64,000 nt of DNA from Stieleria magnilauensis (lineage in GTDB: Bacteria > Planctomycetota > Planctomycetia > Pirellulales > Pirellulaceae): positions 656,394-720,393 of the forward strand of contig CP036432.1 in assembly GCA_007753675.1 (NCBI GenBank). The letters are read 5' to 3'. This document shows, in pieces, positions 44,680 to 53,959 of this stretch (positions are counted from its first letter, which is position 1; every line of letters starts with the position of its first letter). The notes under the pieces are model-generated. The model had not been told where the DNA came from, made no database searches, and was given only the letters and a program-made list of their open reading frames with translations. The translations under genes and the position numbers were made by a program.

Positions 44680-46113
44680 TTAAGAGGATACGGTTGCCGA
44701 TGATTCACTCGATGCTTTCTGCGTGAACTTGCTGAGCACGATGAACAGAATTCCGCAAGCGATCCAGCATGGAATGACCGCGTAGGCAGCAAACACGCCC
44801 TGTTGGAAAATCAGATACAGCCCCACCACGACGGGAAGCAGCCACGCAATCAACACGGCAAAGTTAATTGGCGTTCCGCTGCGGGTGGCGTACTCGTTTT
44901 GCAGGCCAAACTTCTTCATCAGATAAAAATCGACGAAGATCACCGCGCCCATCGGACCGAGAACGGTTCCGTAGGTCCCGACGAAATCGAGCAACTGGGC
45001 CGACAGATTCGGAAAGGCTCCCGCGATGGTGGCAACGGCGCCGGCCACCAAGGTCATCGCCGTCCGAGAACTCTTCGGCAAGATGCCTTGAAAAGCGAGT
45101 CCGGCACGATAGATCGTCGGATTGGCGGTCGTCCAGCCGGCGATCACCACGCAAATAATCCCCGCCCAGCCGAGCGATTGAAACGCCAGCAGCCCGGGAT
45201 TTGCGGTGACCTTGCCGTCGGTCCCGAGTGCCAAGCTCGGTTGAAGTTTGATCAGTGCGGCCAGCAGCAACGCGGCCGAGATCCAAGCCATGTAGTGGCC
45301 GAGGAACATTCCGATCGCAGGTGCCCAGCCGGACGCTTTGCTCCTGGCGAACCGGAAAATGGAAAGATCCGCCATCCCGAAGTGCATCGCCCCGTTACAC
45401 AACCAGGCGAACACCACGATCTGCCAGAATCCAAACGTTTGCGGGCCGTTCTTCTCCTGGACAAACGCGATCGCATCCGACCAAAATTTTCCTTCCGAAA
45501 GTGCGGCCACGCTGGTTGCATCCATCTGTGCCAGCGACACGATCCCGCAAGCGGCAAACACGGCAATCATCCACGGGGCGGCAATGTTGGCGACCCGAGC
45601 CACCCGCTCGTAACCCCCCGCCGCAACCACCGCAATGACGACGCCGACAATCGCGACCAGCGCCGTGAACGACGGGTTGCTCAAGCCGAACATGTTCGAT
45701 GGAACGTCAAAGGTGATGCCGAAGGGGACGCCGACGGCGGATGCAGAAACCGTGACCATCGCACCGGCAAGAAAACAAAACAGCAAGCCGTTGACCAAAT
45801 TGTAGAACTTGACCAACGAACCGCCGGCGATGCGTTCGAGTTGATAATACAACGTCATCCGCTTCGACATCGCGATCGGCACGACGAGGAATCGCCACGT
45901 CAAGACCGCCAGGATGTTGCCCAGTAGCAGTCCGAGAATCAGATCGGACAAACTTGCACCGGCCGCCAGAAACAGCGGTCCAATCATGAACTCCGTTCCC
46001 GCCGCGTGCTCGCCTGCATACATCCCCCAAAACTTGCCGCTGCCCAGTAACGCCGAATCCGGCACTGGTTCACGTTCAAATTCTCCGCCCGAATTTGAAG
46101 TTTGTTCGCTCAT
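44680..46113 (-). CDS. NCS1-like membrane transporter, candidate L-rhamnose importer
   Basis: This 477-residue protein has about 12 hydrophobic segments and no signal peptide. It starts at ATG 46113, preceded by AGGA 6 nt away. The pattern (KFWGMYAGEHAAGTEFMIG, SLSDLILGLLLGNILAVLTW, AIGMFLGHYMAWISAALLL, GWTTANPTIYRAGLAFQGIL, LDFVGTYGTVLGPMGAVIFV) fits the nucleobase:cation symporter-1 (purine-cytosine permease) fold of the LeuT type. Known NCS1 proteins carry nucleobases, thiamine or hydantoins. Its position between rhaA and rhamnosidase genes suggests it imports L-rhamnose or a rhamno-oligosaccharide here, which would be a new substrate for this fold. Function rests on context only. Confidence 0.8.
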   Translation of the reverse strand: MSEQTSNSGGEFEREPVPDSALLGSGKFWGMYAGEHAAGTEFMIGPLFLAAGASLSDLILGLLLGNILAVLTWRFLVVPIAMSKRMTLYYQLERIAGGSLVKFYNLVNGLLFCFLAGAMVTVSASAVGVPFGITFDVPSNMFGLSNPSFTALVAIVGVVIAVVAAGGYERVARVANIAAPWMIAVFAACGIVSLAQMDATSVAALSEGKFWSDAIAFVQEKNGPQTFGFWQIVVFAWLCNGAMHFGMADLSIFRFARSKASGWAPAIGMFLGHYMAWISAALLLAALIKLQPSLALGTDGKVTANPGLLAFQSLGWAGIICVVIAGWTTANPTIYRAGLAFQGILPKSSRTAMTLVAGAVATIAGAFPNLSAQLLDFVGTYGTVLGPMGAVIFVDFYLMKKFGLQNEYATRSGTPINFAVLIAWLLPVVVGLYLIFQQGVFAAYAVIPCWIACGILFIVLSKFTQKASSESSATVSS

Positions 46114-46183
46114 GGAATTTCCTGGATAGTGCTTTCTTAAATTGCGTGATTTCGGGTTGCTTTGATCGACCGGAAGCGCGGTT

Positions 46184-46275
46184 CAGTAACCGTTGGTGTC
46201 GAGCCCTGAGGCGATTCCGTGTCGCTGCGACGCAGCGACAAAGAGCGGCTGAAGCCTGCACACCAACGGTTGCTG
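46184..46275. repeat. Palindromic element inside the rhamnose operon
   Basis: CAGTAACCGTTGGTGT (46184-46199) pairs with 46260-46275 (15 of 16 positions), and an inner hairpin GTCGCTGC-GAC-GCAGCGAC lies at 46221-46239. The roughly 92-nt element fills the gap between the rhaA stop codon and the transporter gene, ending 10 nt from rhaA. It may be a REP-like repeat, an mRNA stabiliser or an attenuator that separates rhaA expression from downstream genes. Confidence 0.7.
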
Positions 46276-46284
46276 AGTCCCTGT

Positions 46285-47568
46285 TTATCCCGCAACCGAT
46301 TCATCGCTACGATGAGACGTGACTGCGGATTCGTAGTGCCGAACCTTTTCAAGCCACTCCGCACCAACGGGAACGCCCATTGATTCGCAGTAGTGGTCCC
46401 AAACGGCTCCCAACGGCATCGTCTTTTGTTCTTCCATCAATGCCAACCGAGCGGTCAAGTCGCCGTCTCGCTCAAGTTGTTGAAGCGTCTCGGTGGGCTC
46501 AAGCAGGGCCGCAAGCAGGGCTTTCAGTGCGTTCCGCGTCCCGATGGTCCAAGCGGCGACACGATTGATACTGGCATCAAAAAAATCTAACCCGATGTGG
46601 ACTCGATCCAGATAGTCGCCGCGCACGATTTCCTGCATGATCGCCTGCAATTCATCGCTGTAGGTGACGACATGATCACTGTCCCATCGCACGCCTCGAC
46701 TGACGTGCAGCAACAACTCGGGGACGTACATCAACGCCGACGAAATTTTGTCCGAGATCACCTCGGTGGGATGAAAGTGGCCGGCGTCCAAACACAGCAC
46801 TTTGTCCCGCGACATCGCATAACCCATGTAGAACTCGTGCGAACCGACGACGTAGCTCTCACTGCCGATGCCGAACAGCTTGCATTCGACCGCGTCCAAC
46901 GTCTGGTCTCGCGGTAGGTCTTCGGCGAACACTTCATCGAGGGAAGCGGCCAACCGTTCCCGCGGCGCTTTGCGGCTTGCGGGGGTATCTTTGAAACCGT
47001 CGGGTACCCAGAAATTGTTGACGCATGGGCCGCCCTGTGCTGCACCCATTGCCGCTGCGATCTTACGGCAGGCGATGCCATGATCGATCCAAAACTGTCG
47101 AATCCCGGCATCCGGATGCGACAGCGTGAAACCGTCGGATGCGTTGGGATGCGAGAAGTAGCTTGGGTTGAAGTCGAGCTTGATGCCGCGGTCGTTCGTC
47201 CAATCGATCCAGCCTTGGAAGTGTTCGACGTCGATTTCATCACGATCCACGGGACCGCTGAACTCACCGTAGATGGCGTGCAAATTCAGTCGGTGCTTTC
47301 CGGGGATCAAGGAGTAGGCGAGTTCAAGATCGCTACGCAACTCATCGGCGGTTCGGGCGCGTCCGGGATAGTTACCGGTGACGGCGAGCCCGTCGCCGAG
47401 CGTTCCGGCGTCCGCTTCAAAACCGGCGACGTCATCACCTTGCCAGCAATGAACCGAAATCGAGATTTCGGAGAGCCGTTGGAGTGCATTTCGCACATCA
47501 ACGCCGAACGCTTGATAACGCTCTGACGCCAACTCAAATGCCGCAGCAACCTTGGTCGCATTGCTCAT
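46285..47568 (-). CDS. rhaA: L-rhamnose isomerase
   Basis: This 427-residue cytoplasmic enzyme converts L-rhamnose to L-rhamnulose. The start is ATG 47568, with AAGGA 7 nt upstream; the ORF's longer N-terminus lacks family sequence. Family motifs run through the whole protein: [81 protein letters not shown] and [14 protein letters not shown]. The metal-binding acidic and His residues of these motifs are present. It is the first gene of the minus-strand locus and divergent from the AraC-type regulator. No rhamnulokinase or rhamnulose-1-phosphate aldolase is nearby; in planctomycetes aldolase steps of fucose and rhamnose use are tied to a microcompartment locus elsewhere. Confidence 0.96.
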   Translation of the reverse strand: MSNATKVAAAFELASERYQAFGVDVRNALQRLSEISISVHCWQGDDVAGFEADAGTLGDGLAVTGNYPGRARTADELRSDLELAYSLIPGKHRLNLHAIYGEFSGPVDRDEIDVEHFQGWIDWTNDRGIKLDFNPSYFSHPNASDGFTLSHPDAGIRQFWIDHGIACRKIAAAMGAAQGGPCVNNFWVPDGFKDTPASRKAPRERLAASLDEVFAEDLPRDQTLDAVECKLFGIGSESYVVGSHEFYMGYAMSRDKVLCLDAGHFHPTEVISDKISSALMYVPELLLHVSRGVRWDSDHVVTYSDELQAIMQEIVRGDYLDRVHIGLDFFDASINRVAAWTIGTRNALKALLAALLEPTETLQQLERDGDLTARLALMEEQKTMPLGAVWDHYCESMGVPVGAEWLEKVRHYESAVTSHRSDESVAG

Positions 47569-47661
47569 GATTTTGTCCTTATTTGGTCCTTTGGGGCCCG
47601 ATTTATCCGACAGCATGTACTTGGATCAGCCCCAGCATACACTCTGGGAAAACCCCAAACC

Positions 47662-47690
47662 TTGACGATCGACCCGCAGACTAGCACAAT
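47662..47690 (+). promoter_or_regulatory. Candidate sigma70-type promoter of the AraC-family gene
   Basis: TTGACG (47662-47667), a 17-nt spacer and CACAAT (47685-47690) resemble -35/-10 boxes, which would start transcription near 47697. That is downstream of the alternative TTG start at 47662 and so favours the ATG at 47779 for the regulator. Confidence 0.35.
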
Positions 47691-47778
47691 CGTCCCAGCG
47701 TGGGTTTTTTGTCCCCGCAGGCAGGATGCCGTTGACCATCGACTCAATCGACAGGCCGCATGTGCCTTTCCGCCTGCC

Positions 47779-48639
47779 ATGAAAGTGCTGAAAAAACAGG
47801 ACTGGTTTCACGCCGACGGGTTTCCGATCGTCGTCGAGCGGCGCGATCCCCAGCAGCCGTTCGGACTGCACTGCCACGAGTTTTCGGAGATCGTGATCAT
47901 CACCGGAGGGACGGGCGTGCACATCACCGGCGAAGATTCTTACGAATTGAAAGCGGGCGATACGTTCGTGATCGGGGGCGAGCGTCCGCACGACTACTTG
48001 AACATGGATCGGTTGAGTCTGATCAATATTCTGTTCGACCCGACCGATCTACCCATGTCTCTCGGCGACCTGCAGTCCCTTTCCGGTTACCACGCGCTGT
48101 TCACGCTGGAGCCTGCATCGCGACAGCGTCACCAGTTTACCAGTCGCTTGCAGCTCAACCCGGCCGAGATTGCCGAATCACTTCGCCTGGTCGACAAACT
48201 GGACAACGAACTCGCCGCACGGCAGCCTGGATTTGAAGTGATGGCGATTGCCGCAATGTTGGAACTGATCACGTTCCTTTCCCGTTGCTACCGTCAAACA
48301 CGAAATCCGACCAGCAAAACGCTCATTCGCGTCGGCGAAACAATTGCCCACATGAGACGCAACGTCGCTCAGGCGATCTCGCTCGAAGAACTCGTGGCCA
48401 TCTCCGGAATGTCGCGGACCAACTACATGCGGATGTTCGAAGCCGCGATGGGCACCTCCCCAATCAAATATCTGATTGAACTGCGGATCGAAGAGGCCGG
48501 GCGGCTGTTGCGAAGCACCGACCAAACCATCACCGAGATCGCGTTCGACGTCGGATTCTCCGACAGCAACTATTTCAGTCGGCAGTTCCGCAAGGTGCAT
48601 GGTCAATCTCCACGCGAGTACCGAAAACGCCATCGCTAA
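47779..48639 (+). CDS. AraC-family transcriptional regulator, RhaS/RhaR-like
   Basis: This protein has 286 residues from ATG 47779; the longer ORF (TTG 47662) would start inside the predicted promoter. The N-terminal cupin domain has the paired histidines of sugar-sensing AraC proteins ([40 protein letters not shown]). The C-terminal part has two helix-turn-helix motifs ([20 protein letters not shown] and [20 protein letters not shown]) and the family ending SPREYRKRH. It is divergent from rhaA, separated by about 210 nt. By analogy with RhaS/RhaR it should activate the rhamnose locus when L-rhamnose is present. Confidence 0.9.
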   Translation: MKVLKKQDWFHADGFPIVVERRDPQQPFGLHCHEFSEIVIITGGTGVHITGEDSYELKAGDTFVIGGERPHDYLNMDRLSLINILFDPTDLPMSLGDLQSLSGYHALFTLEPASRQRHQFTSRLQLNPAEIAESLRLVDKLDNELAARQPGFEVMAIAAMLELITFLSRCYRQTRNPTSKTLIRVGETIAHMRRNVAQAISLEELVAISGMSRTNYMRMFEAAMGTSPIKYLIELRIEEAGRLLRSTDQTITEIAFDVGFSDSNYFSRQFRKVHGQSPREYRKRHR

Positions 48640-48735
48640 ACACCACTCGCGACGTTGGCCCGCCCGTTACGCTAGAATGCATTCAGAGGAATCCAAAGAT
48701 CGGCGTGTCGCATAGGAACCGGGAGAACGAAACGG

Positions 48736-49119
48736 ATGAGTGAGATCAAGGTGAGCGTCGTGTGTTGTGACGACAGCGCAGCGAAACGATCAAAGATTGT
48801 GGAAACGACAGTCGATACATCGTGGTTGTCCGACCGCTTGATAGAATCGGCGGAGCAAGAAGTTGCGTCAGGCGAAGCGCGAGGGTTGCACAACGGCGCG
48901 ATCCATCCCGAGCACGGCGCGGTGACGTATTTGCAGGAGGTCAAAGAAGGCGGGTTCTCGGTCTTCGTGGGCGACCCGGAGAATCTACAAGAAACGTTTT
49001 TCGGTGTCGGTTCGTTCGTGGCGTTTATCGATTCGGAAGGACCTGGTCACGCTTCCAAGGTCGGCCCAGACGGAGTCAAACGGACATTCCGATTGCTGAA
49101 GGGGCACGTTGAAACCTGA
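48736..49119 (+). CDS. Conserved-looking hypothetical protein
   Basis: This 127-residue protein starts at ATG 48736, with GGAG 10 nt upstream. There is no signal peptide and no transmembrane segment. The sequence (VSVVCCDDSAAKRSKIVETT, AIHPEHGAVTYLQEVKEGGF, VFVGDPENLQETFFGVGSFV) suggests a compact mixed alpha/beta protein, with no family that I recognise. It is followed after 14 nt by a DUF3592 protein gene on the same strand, so the two may form a small operon. The ORF is credible because of the ribosome site, length and neighbours, but function is unknown. Confidence 0.55.
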   Translation: MSEIKVSVVCCDDSAAKRSKIVETTVDTSWLSDRLIESAEQEVASGEARGLHNGAIHPEHGAVTYLQEVKEGGFSVFVGDPENLQETFFGVGSFVAFIDSEGPGHASKVGPDGVKRTFRLLKGHVET

Positions 49120-49133
49120 GTGGAAACGATGTG

Positions 49134-51938
49134 ATGAGCCAAACTGCCGAATCGTCTGCCCCCAAACAATTGTTGTGGTGCCTGATCTTTGTCGGGGGGT
49201 GGTTGGCGATTTCCGGATTGGCCTCGTTCGCGGTGCAATACAGAGCATCCAAGTGGCCGACGGTGGAAGGTTCGATTCGCCGCGCCGAAGTGGTCCCCGA
49301 AAATGACTATTACTTTGTTCGGTTGGAATACGAATTCACCGTCGACGGCGCCCAGTACACCAGTGACGACGTCTATTTGTATTCTGGCATCGGCGGCCTC
49401 TCCGTTTCCAGCGAAACGATGGGTGCGGAAACGCAAGCATCCGCCGAGAGAATCCGGCAGAGTTATCCGGTCGGCAAGCCGGTGAAGGTTTACTACCAGC
49501 CCCAAAATCCCAGCCGATCGGCTTTGGTGATCGAAACGACCGGGATGCTCGTGATCGGCGTGTTCGGATTGATCCTTGCGACGATCGCCATTTTGCCGCT
49601 CAAGTTTCCCAAGCTGTTTCAATCAACACGCGAGCGAATCGACAGTGACGATCGGGATCGGTGGGATAGGATTCCCGTCACCTACACCGCCGCAGTGTTC
49701 GAGCAACTTCAACAGGAATTTGCCGACCAGGAAAAGACGACGGCGTTCCATCCGGGAACGATCCTGGATTCACCGGAGATTGAACTCGTCCACTGGCAAC
49801 CCGGCCAGCGAGTGGAGTTCAAGCGTAGCGATGGCGGACTGCTCTCGCGCAAGCCCGCCTACCTGGTGTGCATCGATTGGCAACAGCAAACGCTGGTCGT
49901 TGGCAATGAGGGCGAAACCGAGTCGTTTCCGTTCTCCGAGATCAACGAACTGCGTCTCGGTGGGCTTTGTGAAAAGCGCAGCACCGGTGGCAAGAATTCA
50001 CAAAGCTACGAAGTTTGGGACGTTTGGATTGATGTGATCGTCGGTTCCAGGCGGATTCGATTGGTCAGCCAGGGTGGTTGTCGTGATCCCGATCGGGCGT
50101 TTTGCCAAGCCTTGCGGCCGGCGGCGCCACTGGCGGTCAGCATGGGCCGTCAACTGCGTTGGGTGGGATTCGATGACCATGAGTCCTATCGACCGCCCCG
50201 ATTCGTCTCCGGCATTGAGATCGACGAGCTTCGCCACGATGCGGTGCAAGCATCGCTTCCCAGCGACGAAACTCGCGATGCGGAATCCAGCGGCGAGGAA
50301 ACGCCGACGGGTAGCCGTCCGGCGGTGGCACAACAGGAGTGGAAACCGCTATCGAAACCGCCGAAGACCAAGATCTCGATGCAGCGTTCGGATGACTTTC
50401 TTCACATCGCGTTGCCGCGACTGTCTCGATCGTCTGACCTTCAGGGTTTCGGCGTGGCCGTGGTGGTGGGCGGATTTGCCGCGATGATTTCTCCGGCCGT
50501 ATTTCGCGATCCCGAACCGGGCCCGCGAATCTTCGTTGGCATTTTGTATCTGATTCCCTTGACCGTGCTGATCCATGCGATCACCCGATGGGCGCAAACT
50601 GGGACGATCGACGTGACAGGCAATCGACTGACCGTCACTGCGCGGGGGCTGTTGCGATCCAAACGCCGTCAGTGGTCGATCGGTGATCTCTTGACCGTCA
50701 GTGTCGTTCCCTGCGGCAAAGAGCAAGATGGATTGCCGATCGAAGAATTGGCTGTCATTTCCGTCGATGGGACGTATCAGCGTTACTTCAAGCGATACGC
50801 CAATCGTGAACTCGCATGGATCGCTGGATCTATCCGTCAGTTTCTCTCCTTTCCCGAACCGCCCGCGATCACGCAGTCCGATCCCGACAAAGCTGTGCTG
50901 GAAATCTCTCGCGGCTTGGTTCAATCGCAGCAGAAGGTGATGGAAGACGCACTAGAGGAAATGAAACGCCAGGCCTGCCGTGTGCACGAAGGACTTGAGC
51001 AGCGCGATGCGATCCTTCGAACCGATGAAGTCGAAACGGTGATGCCGCAAATCGCCGATGAGATTGTCGAACGAATGGAGCGCGCTTCGCATTCTCGTAC
51101 CGACGCCGTTCGCGCCGAGTTCGGTCTGATCGATTTTGAAGTTTGGAATCCGGGGAACCTGATTCGGTACCGAAACACCACGTTGGATCCGAAACAGAAT
51201 TTCATGAATTCGCTGATCAGCGGTCTCGGGTACGGTATCGTTTTCCTGTTCGTCGTTCCCTTTGCAATTCCGATTCTGGGCGCGATCCTGGTGATCCCGA
51301 TCGATCTGATGGGATCAAAACGTTGGCATTTTGTGGTCACCGATTTGATGGCTTTCGGCGGCGGGCTGCTGTACTGGATCGTCACGCTGATCCTGTTGAC
51401 TGTCGCCTGGACGTATCTGAAATTAGCGGCCGCATTCGCGCCACGAGAAATCGAATTGGATTGGAAACAACGACGCTTGACGATTCGAGATTCGCGCGGC
51501 CAACAGAGCTACAGTTTTCAAGAAATCCGACGGCTGAATCTGCGAGAGGCCCGACGTCCAGACGCAAAGCAAAAGCACTCAATGTTTCGCCTGGAAGCAC
51601 AGTTGCCCGGACGCTCCGTGATCTTGTTGGAGGCCGATGAAGCGGATGAGATCGCCGGGTTGGCCGAAACCGAGATGCCATCACAACAGCGCGTTCGCCT
51701 GTTGGCGGAAGAGCTTGCGCCGCACCTGGGCGTCGCGGTCGATCTGGCAGAACCGGTGACCGACCGCTTCAATGTCGTCGGCTATCCCGGCGAGGCACAT
51801 CTGACGGATATGGTTCGTCTGTGGCGAATTGTCGACGGGCGAACAAAACTCAGACTCTTCCTGGCACTCGCGGCGATTCTTTTCTATTGGATCTTTCGCA
51901 TCGTGCAACGCTATCAGGCGAATGCGGACGTCGGTTGA
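49134..51938 (+). CDS. Large DUF3592-domain membrane protein
   Basis: This 934-residue protein starts at ATG 49134 (a GTG directly before it is an alternative). The N-terminal part is a DUF3592 unit: a transmembrane helix (LLWCLIFVGGWLAISGLASF), the beta-rich segment (SKWPTVEGSIRRAEVV, PVKVYYQPQNPSRSALVI) and a second helix (VIGVFGLILATIAILPL). About 220 soluble residues follow, then two further pairs of hydrophobic segments (VVVGGFAAMISPAVF near 440, GIVFLFVVPFAIPILGAILV near 705), each followed by a PH-like strand pattern (IEVDLDWKQRRLTIRDSRG-type). A last helix ends the protein (LFLALAAILFYWIF). The function of DUF3592 proteins is not established. It resembles in part the smaller DUF3592-like protein at the left of the window. 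Confidence 0.8.
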   Translation: MSQTAESSAPKQLLWCLIFVGGWLAISGLASFAVQYRASKWPTVEGSIRRAEVVPENDYYFVRLEYEFTVDGAQYTSDDVYLYSGIGGLSVSSETMGAETQASAERIRQSYPVGKPVKVYYQPQNPSRSALVIETTGMLVIGVFGLILATIAILPLKFPKLFQSTRERIDSDDRDRWDRIPVTYTAAVFEQLQQEFADQEKTTAFHPGTILDSPEIELVHWQPGQRVEFKRSDGGLLSRKPAYLVCIDWQQQTLVVGNEGETESFPFSEINELRLGGLCEKRSTGGKNSQSYEVWDVWIDVIVGSRRIRLVSQGGCRDPDRAFCQALRPAAPLAVSMGRQLRWVGFDDHESYRPPRFVSGIEIDELRHDAVQASLPSDETRDAESSGEETPTGSRPAVAQQEWKPLSKPPKTKISMQRSDDFLHIALPRLSRSSDLQGFGVAVVVGGFAAMISPAVFRDPEPGPRIFVGILYLIPLTVLIHAITRWAQTGTIDVTGNRLTVTARGLLRSKRRQWSIGDLLTVSVVPCGKEQDGLPIEELAVISVDGTYQRYFKRYANRELAWIAGSIRQFLSFPEPPAITQSDPDKAVLEISRGLVQSQQKVMEDALEEMKRQACRVHEGLEQRDAILRTDEVETVMPQIADEIVERMERASHSRTDAVRAEFGLIDFEVWNPGNLIRYRNTTLDPKQNFMNSLISGLGYGIVFLFVVPFAIPILGAILVIPIDLMGSKRWHFVVTDLMAFGGGLLYWIVTLILLTVAWTYLKLAAAFAPREIELDWKQRRLTIRDSRGQQSYSFQEIRRLNLREARRPDAKQKHSMFRLEAQLPGRSVILLEADEADEIAGLAETEMPSQQRVRLLAEELAPHLGVAVDLAEPVTDRFNVVGYPGEAHLTDMVRLWRIVDGRTKLRLFLALAAILFYWIFRIVQRYQANADVG

Positions 51939-51970
51939 CCCCGACGGCTGCCACTCGTTCTCGCCCACAA

Positions 51971-52054
51971 TACCGCTAAATCGACATTGATGGGCGCCGC
52001 TCGCGCTGGCGCGAACCGGCTGATATCAATTGATGATCAGCCGTTTGGCGCGAG
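51971..52054 (+). repeat. Dispersed palindromic repeat (copy A)
   Basis: The element begins TACCGCTAAATCGACATTGA and contains GCTCGCGCTGGCGCGAACCG followed by GCTGATATCAA. GCGCGAACCGGCTGAT pairs with ATCAGCCGTTTGGCGC across a short loop, giving a hairpin. An inverted, slightly diverged copy lies at 54459-54545. It separates the 3' ends of two convergent genes. Confidence 0.75.
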
Positions 52055-52060
52055 CTTCGT

Positions 52061-53677
52061 CTACTCACCTTTCAGCTGTGAAATCAGATAGTCGCTGGTC
52101 GTTTCGTGCTGCACGTTTTCCGATCCCGGGTAGACCAACTCACACTCGACGCCGACGTTGCGACAGTGCTGTTGCAATTGCACCCCGAAGTTCGCGGTGT
52201 GCGTGGGGTCCTTGGCGGGTTTGCCCATCGACGGCGGACCGGTGTAGAGCAAGTGCACCGGCGGGTCGTCCTCGCTGACCAACGCATACGGCGAATACTC
52301 GGCGATCCAAGGCAAGATCGAGTCACGCTTGGCGAGGAATTCGTCGAACTGTGAAATCTTCTTTTCCGCATCGCCGGTGAATCCAAACGCGTGGCCACCG
52401 TAGCGGCTGTTGGGAGTCCACGTTTTCATCTGCAGCGGGTCGAGTGTGGTTTGTGCTCCACGAACGGCCGCGCAGGTCAGTCGCGTCGATTGGCGTGCGA
52501 TCGGATCGTCGCTGGACGGATCGGCCATGTCGGGATGGAATGCCAGCCACAAACTGGAGCATGCCCCGGCGGAACCGCCGGACGCGGCGATGCGCTGGGG
52601 ATCGATGTTCCACGCTTCCGCCTTGCTGCGGACAAACTGCAGCGCGCGGGCGGCATCATGAAGGGGGCCCTTGACCGGCGGCACCACGCCGTCGGCCGTC
52701 GCTTCGGGAATGAATCGATACTCCACCGAGACGACGGAGATGCCGGCGTCGAGCATCTCGGGCAGCATCTCCACCAGGCCACTCATCCGACCTCCGGCCA
52801 TCCAGCCGCCGCCGTGGATGAAGAACAACAACGGTGTCGGAGCGTCGGATTCCGCTTTCCAGAAATGCAACTTCTGTTTGTGATGGGGGCCGTAGGCGAC
52901 GTCAAACTCGGTGGGGTTGGGCAGCAGCGGACGGGTCGCCAAGTATCGTTCCGCTTCCTGTTCGTTGATTTCACGAACAAAAATGTTTCGCCAGCGAATT
53001 TCGCCTCCATGGGTCTGCAACATGATCGGACCGGTCGACGGCAACGGTAACGCGCGGTCCCAATAGTTTTCCATCACCGCACCGTCGACGACCAGGCGAT
53101 TGTTCAGCCAGACCCAGGTGCGGTCGCCGATCTGACGAATCTTAAACTGATTCCATTGTCCGAAGGGCCGATCGGCTTTCACCATCGGGTCGCGGCCCAA
53201 GGTCTTGGGGTTGTTATTGAACAGGCCTCCCGAACCGAGGTGCGGGCGGCGGGTGGGGCGCTTCGGATCGAAGACCTGGTTGGAATCCCAGATTTGGACC
53301 TGGGGTGTCCCCCGCAGATAGATGCCGCTGTCCGCTGACGGAACCGTTTTGTATTCCAGCAACAGTTCAATGTCGCCAAACTCCTGGTCCGTCGTGGCGT
53401 AGGCTCCATGGCCGTCGTTGACCAGTTCACCGTTTTCCACCTGCCAGTGGTCGGCGAACTCACGCTGCTGTTCGGCAAGTTTCGCTTCCTTTTTTTCGCC
53501 CGTCAGTTTCGCCACTTGGTGGGGGTTCAAACCATGCCAGCCGGACAAATCGACGCCGTTGAAGATCGCCCGAAAACCTTCCGGCGGCTGCGGTTCGGCA
53601 GCCGTGGCGACCGAGGGGAACGGGATCAGTTGCAGAAACACAAACAGGGCGAAACATCGCGCAGCGACACGAGACAT
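52061..53677 (-). CDS. DUF1080 domain fused to an alpha/beta-hydrolase (carbohydrate-esterase-like)
   Basis: This 538-residue exported protein has signal segment ALFVFLQLIPFPSVATA. The first half (about 30-245) is a DUF1080/3-keto-disaccharide-hydrolase-type beta-sandwich (FRAIFNGVDLSGWHG, GIYLRGTPQVQIWDS, WRNIFVREINEQEAERYL). The second half (about 255-535) is an esterase/lipase fold: oxyanion HGGGW, nucleophile elbow GGSAGA (catalytic Ser), and late motifs EDDPPVHLLYTG and NVQHETTSDYL that supply an acid and a His candidate. BD-FAE-like esterases of this type remove acetyl or feruloyl groups from polysaccharides. The DUF1080 half may bind the glycan. It is not part of an operon here; both neighbours converge or diverge. 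Confidence 0.85.
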   Translation of the reverse strand: MSRVAARCFALFVFLQLIPFPSVATAAEPQPPEGFRAIFNGVDLSGWHGLNPHQVAKLTGEKKEAKLAEQQREFADHWQVENGELVNDGHGAYATTDQEFGDIELLLEYKTVPSADSGIYLRGTPQVQIWDSNQVFDPKRPTRRPHLGSGGLFNNNPKTLGRDPMVKADRPFGQWNQFKIRQIGDRTWVWLNNRLVVDGAVMENYWDRALPLPSTGPIMLQTHGGEIRWRNIFVREINEQEAERYLATRPLLPNPTEFDVAYGPHHKQKLHFWKAESDAPTPLLFFIHGGGWMAGGRMSGLVEMLPEMLDAGISVVSVEYRFIPEATADGVVPPVKGPLHDAARALQFVRSKAEAWNIDPQRIAASGGSAGACSSLWLAFHPDMADPSSDDPIARQSTRLTCAAVRGAQTTLDPLQMKTWTPNSRYGGHAFGFTGDAEKKISQFDEFLAKRDSILPWIAEYSPYALVSEDDPPVHLLYTGPPSMGKPAKDPTHTANFGVQLQQHCRNVGVECELVYPGSENVQHETTSDYLISQLKGE

Positions 53678-53959
53678 GGTGAGCTCTCTGGAGGGGATGG
53701 GGTGGGAAGACCAAGATTGTAACTCGAACGCGGACTCACGACTTGGTCATGGCGCCACCGGCGGACTTTCTGTCTTTTGCAGCGGAGGTGTTTGCGGAGC
53801 GGTACGCGCGGGCCGGTTTCGGGGCGAAAGCATCTCGAAAGTCCCCGGGAGCTCGCGGGATTCCGCTATAAAATGCTTCACAGCGCTGGGAACAGGCCCT
53901 CGCGCGGACCGTTTCGTCGTTATCGATTCGATGGTACGTACGCAGTGGATTGATCAATC

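Noticed and set aside
53736..53957. 73-codon minus-strand ORF between the esterase and DUF1810 genes
   Set aside because: Composition is unlike the neighbouring proteins, there is no ribosome site and it fills the divergent promoter region. The 282-nt gap holds nothing else that I can identify.
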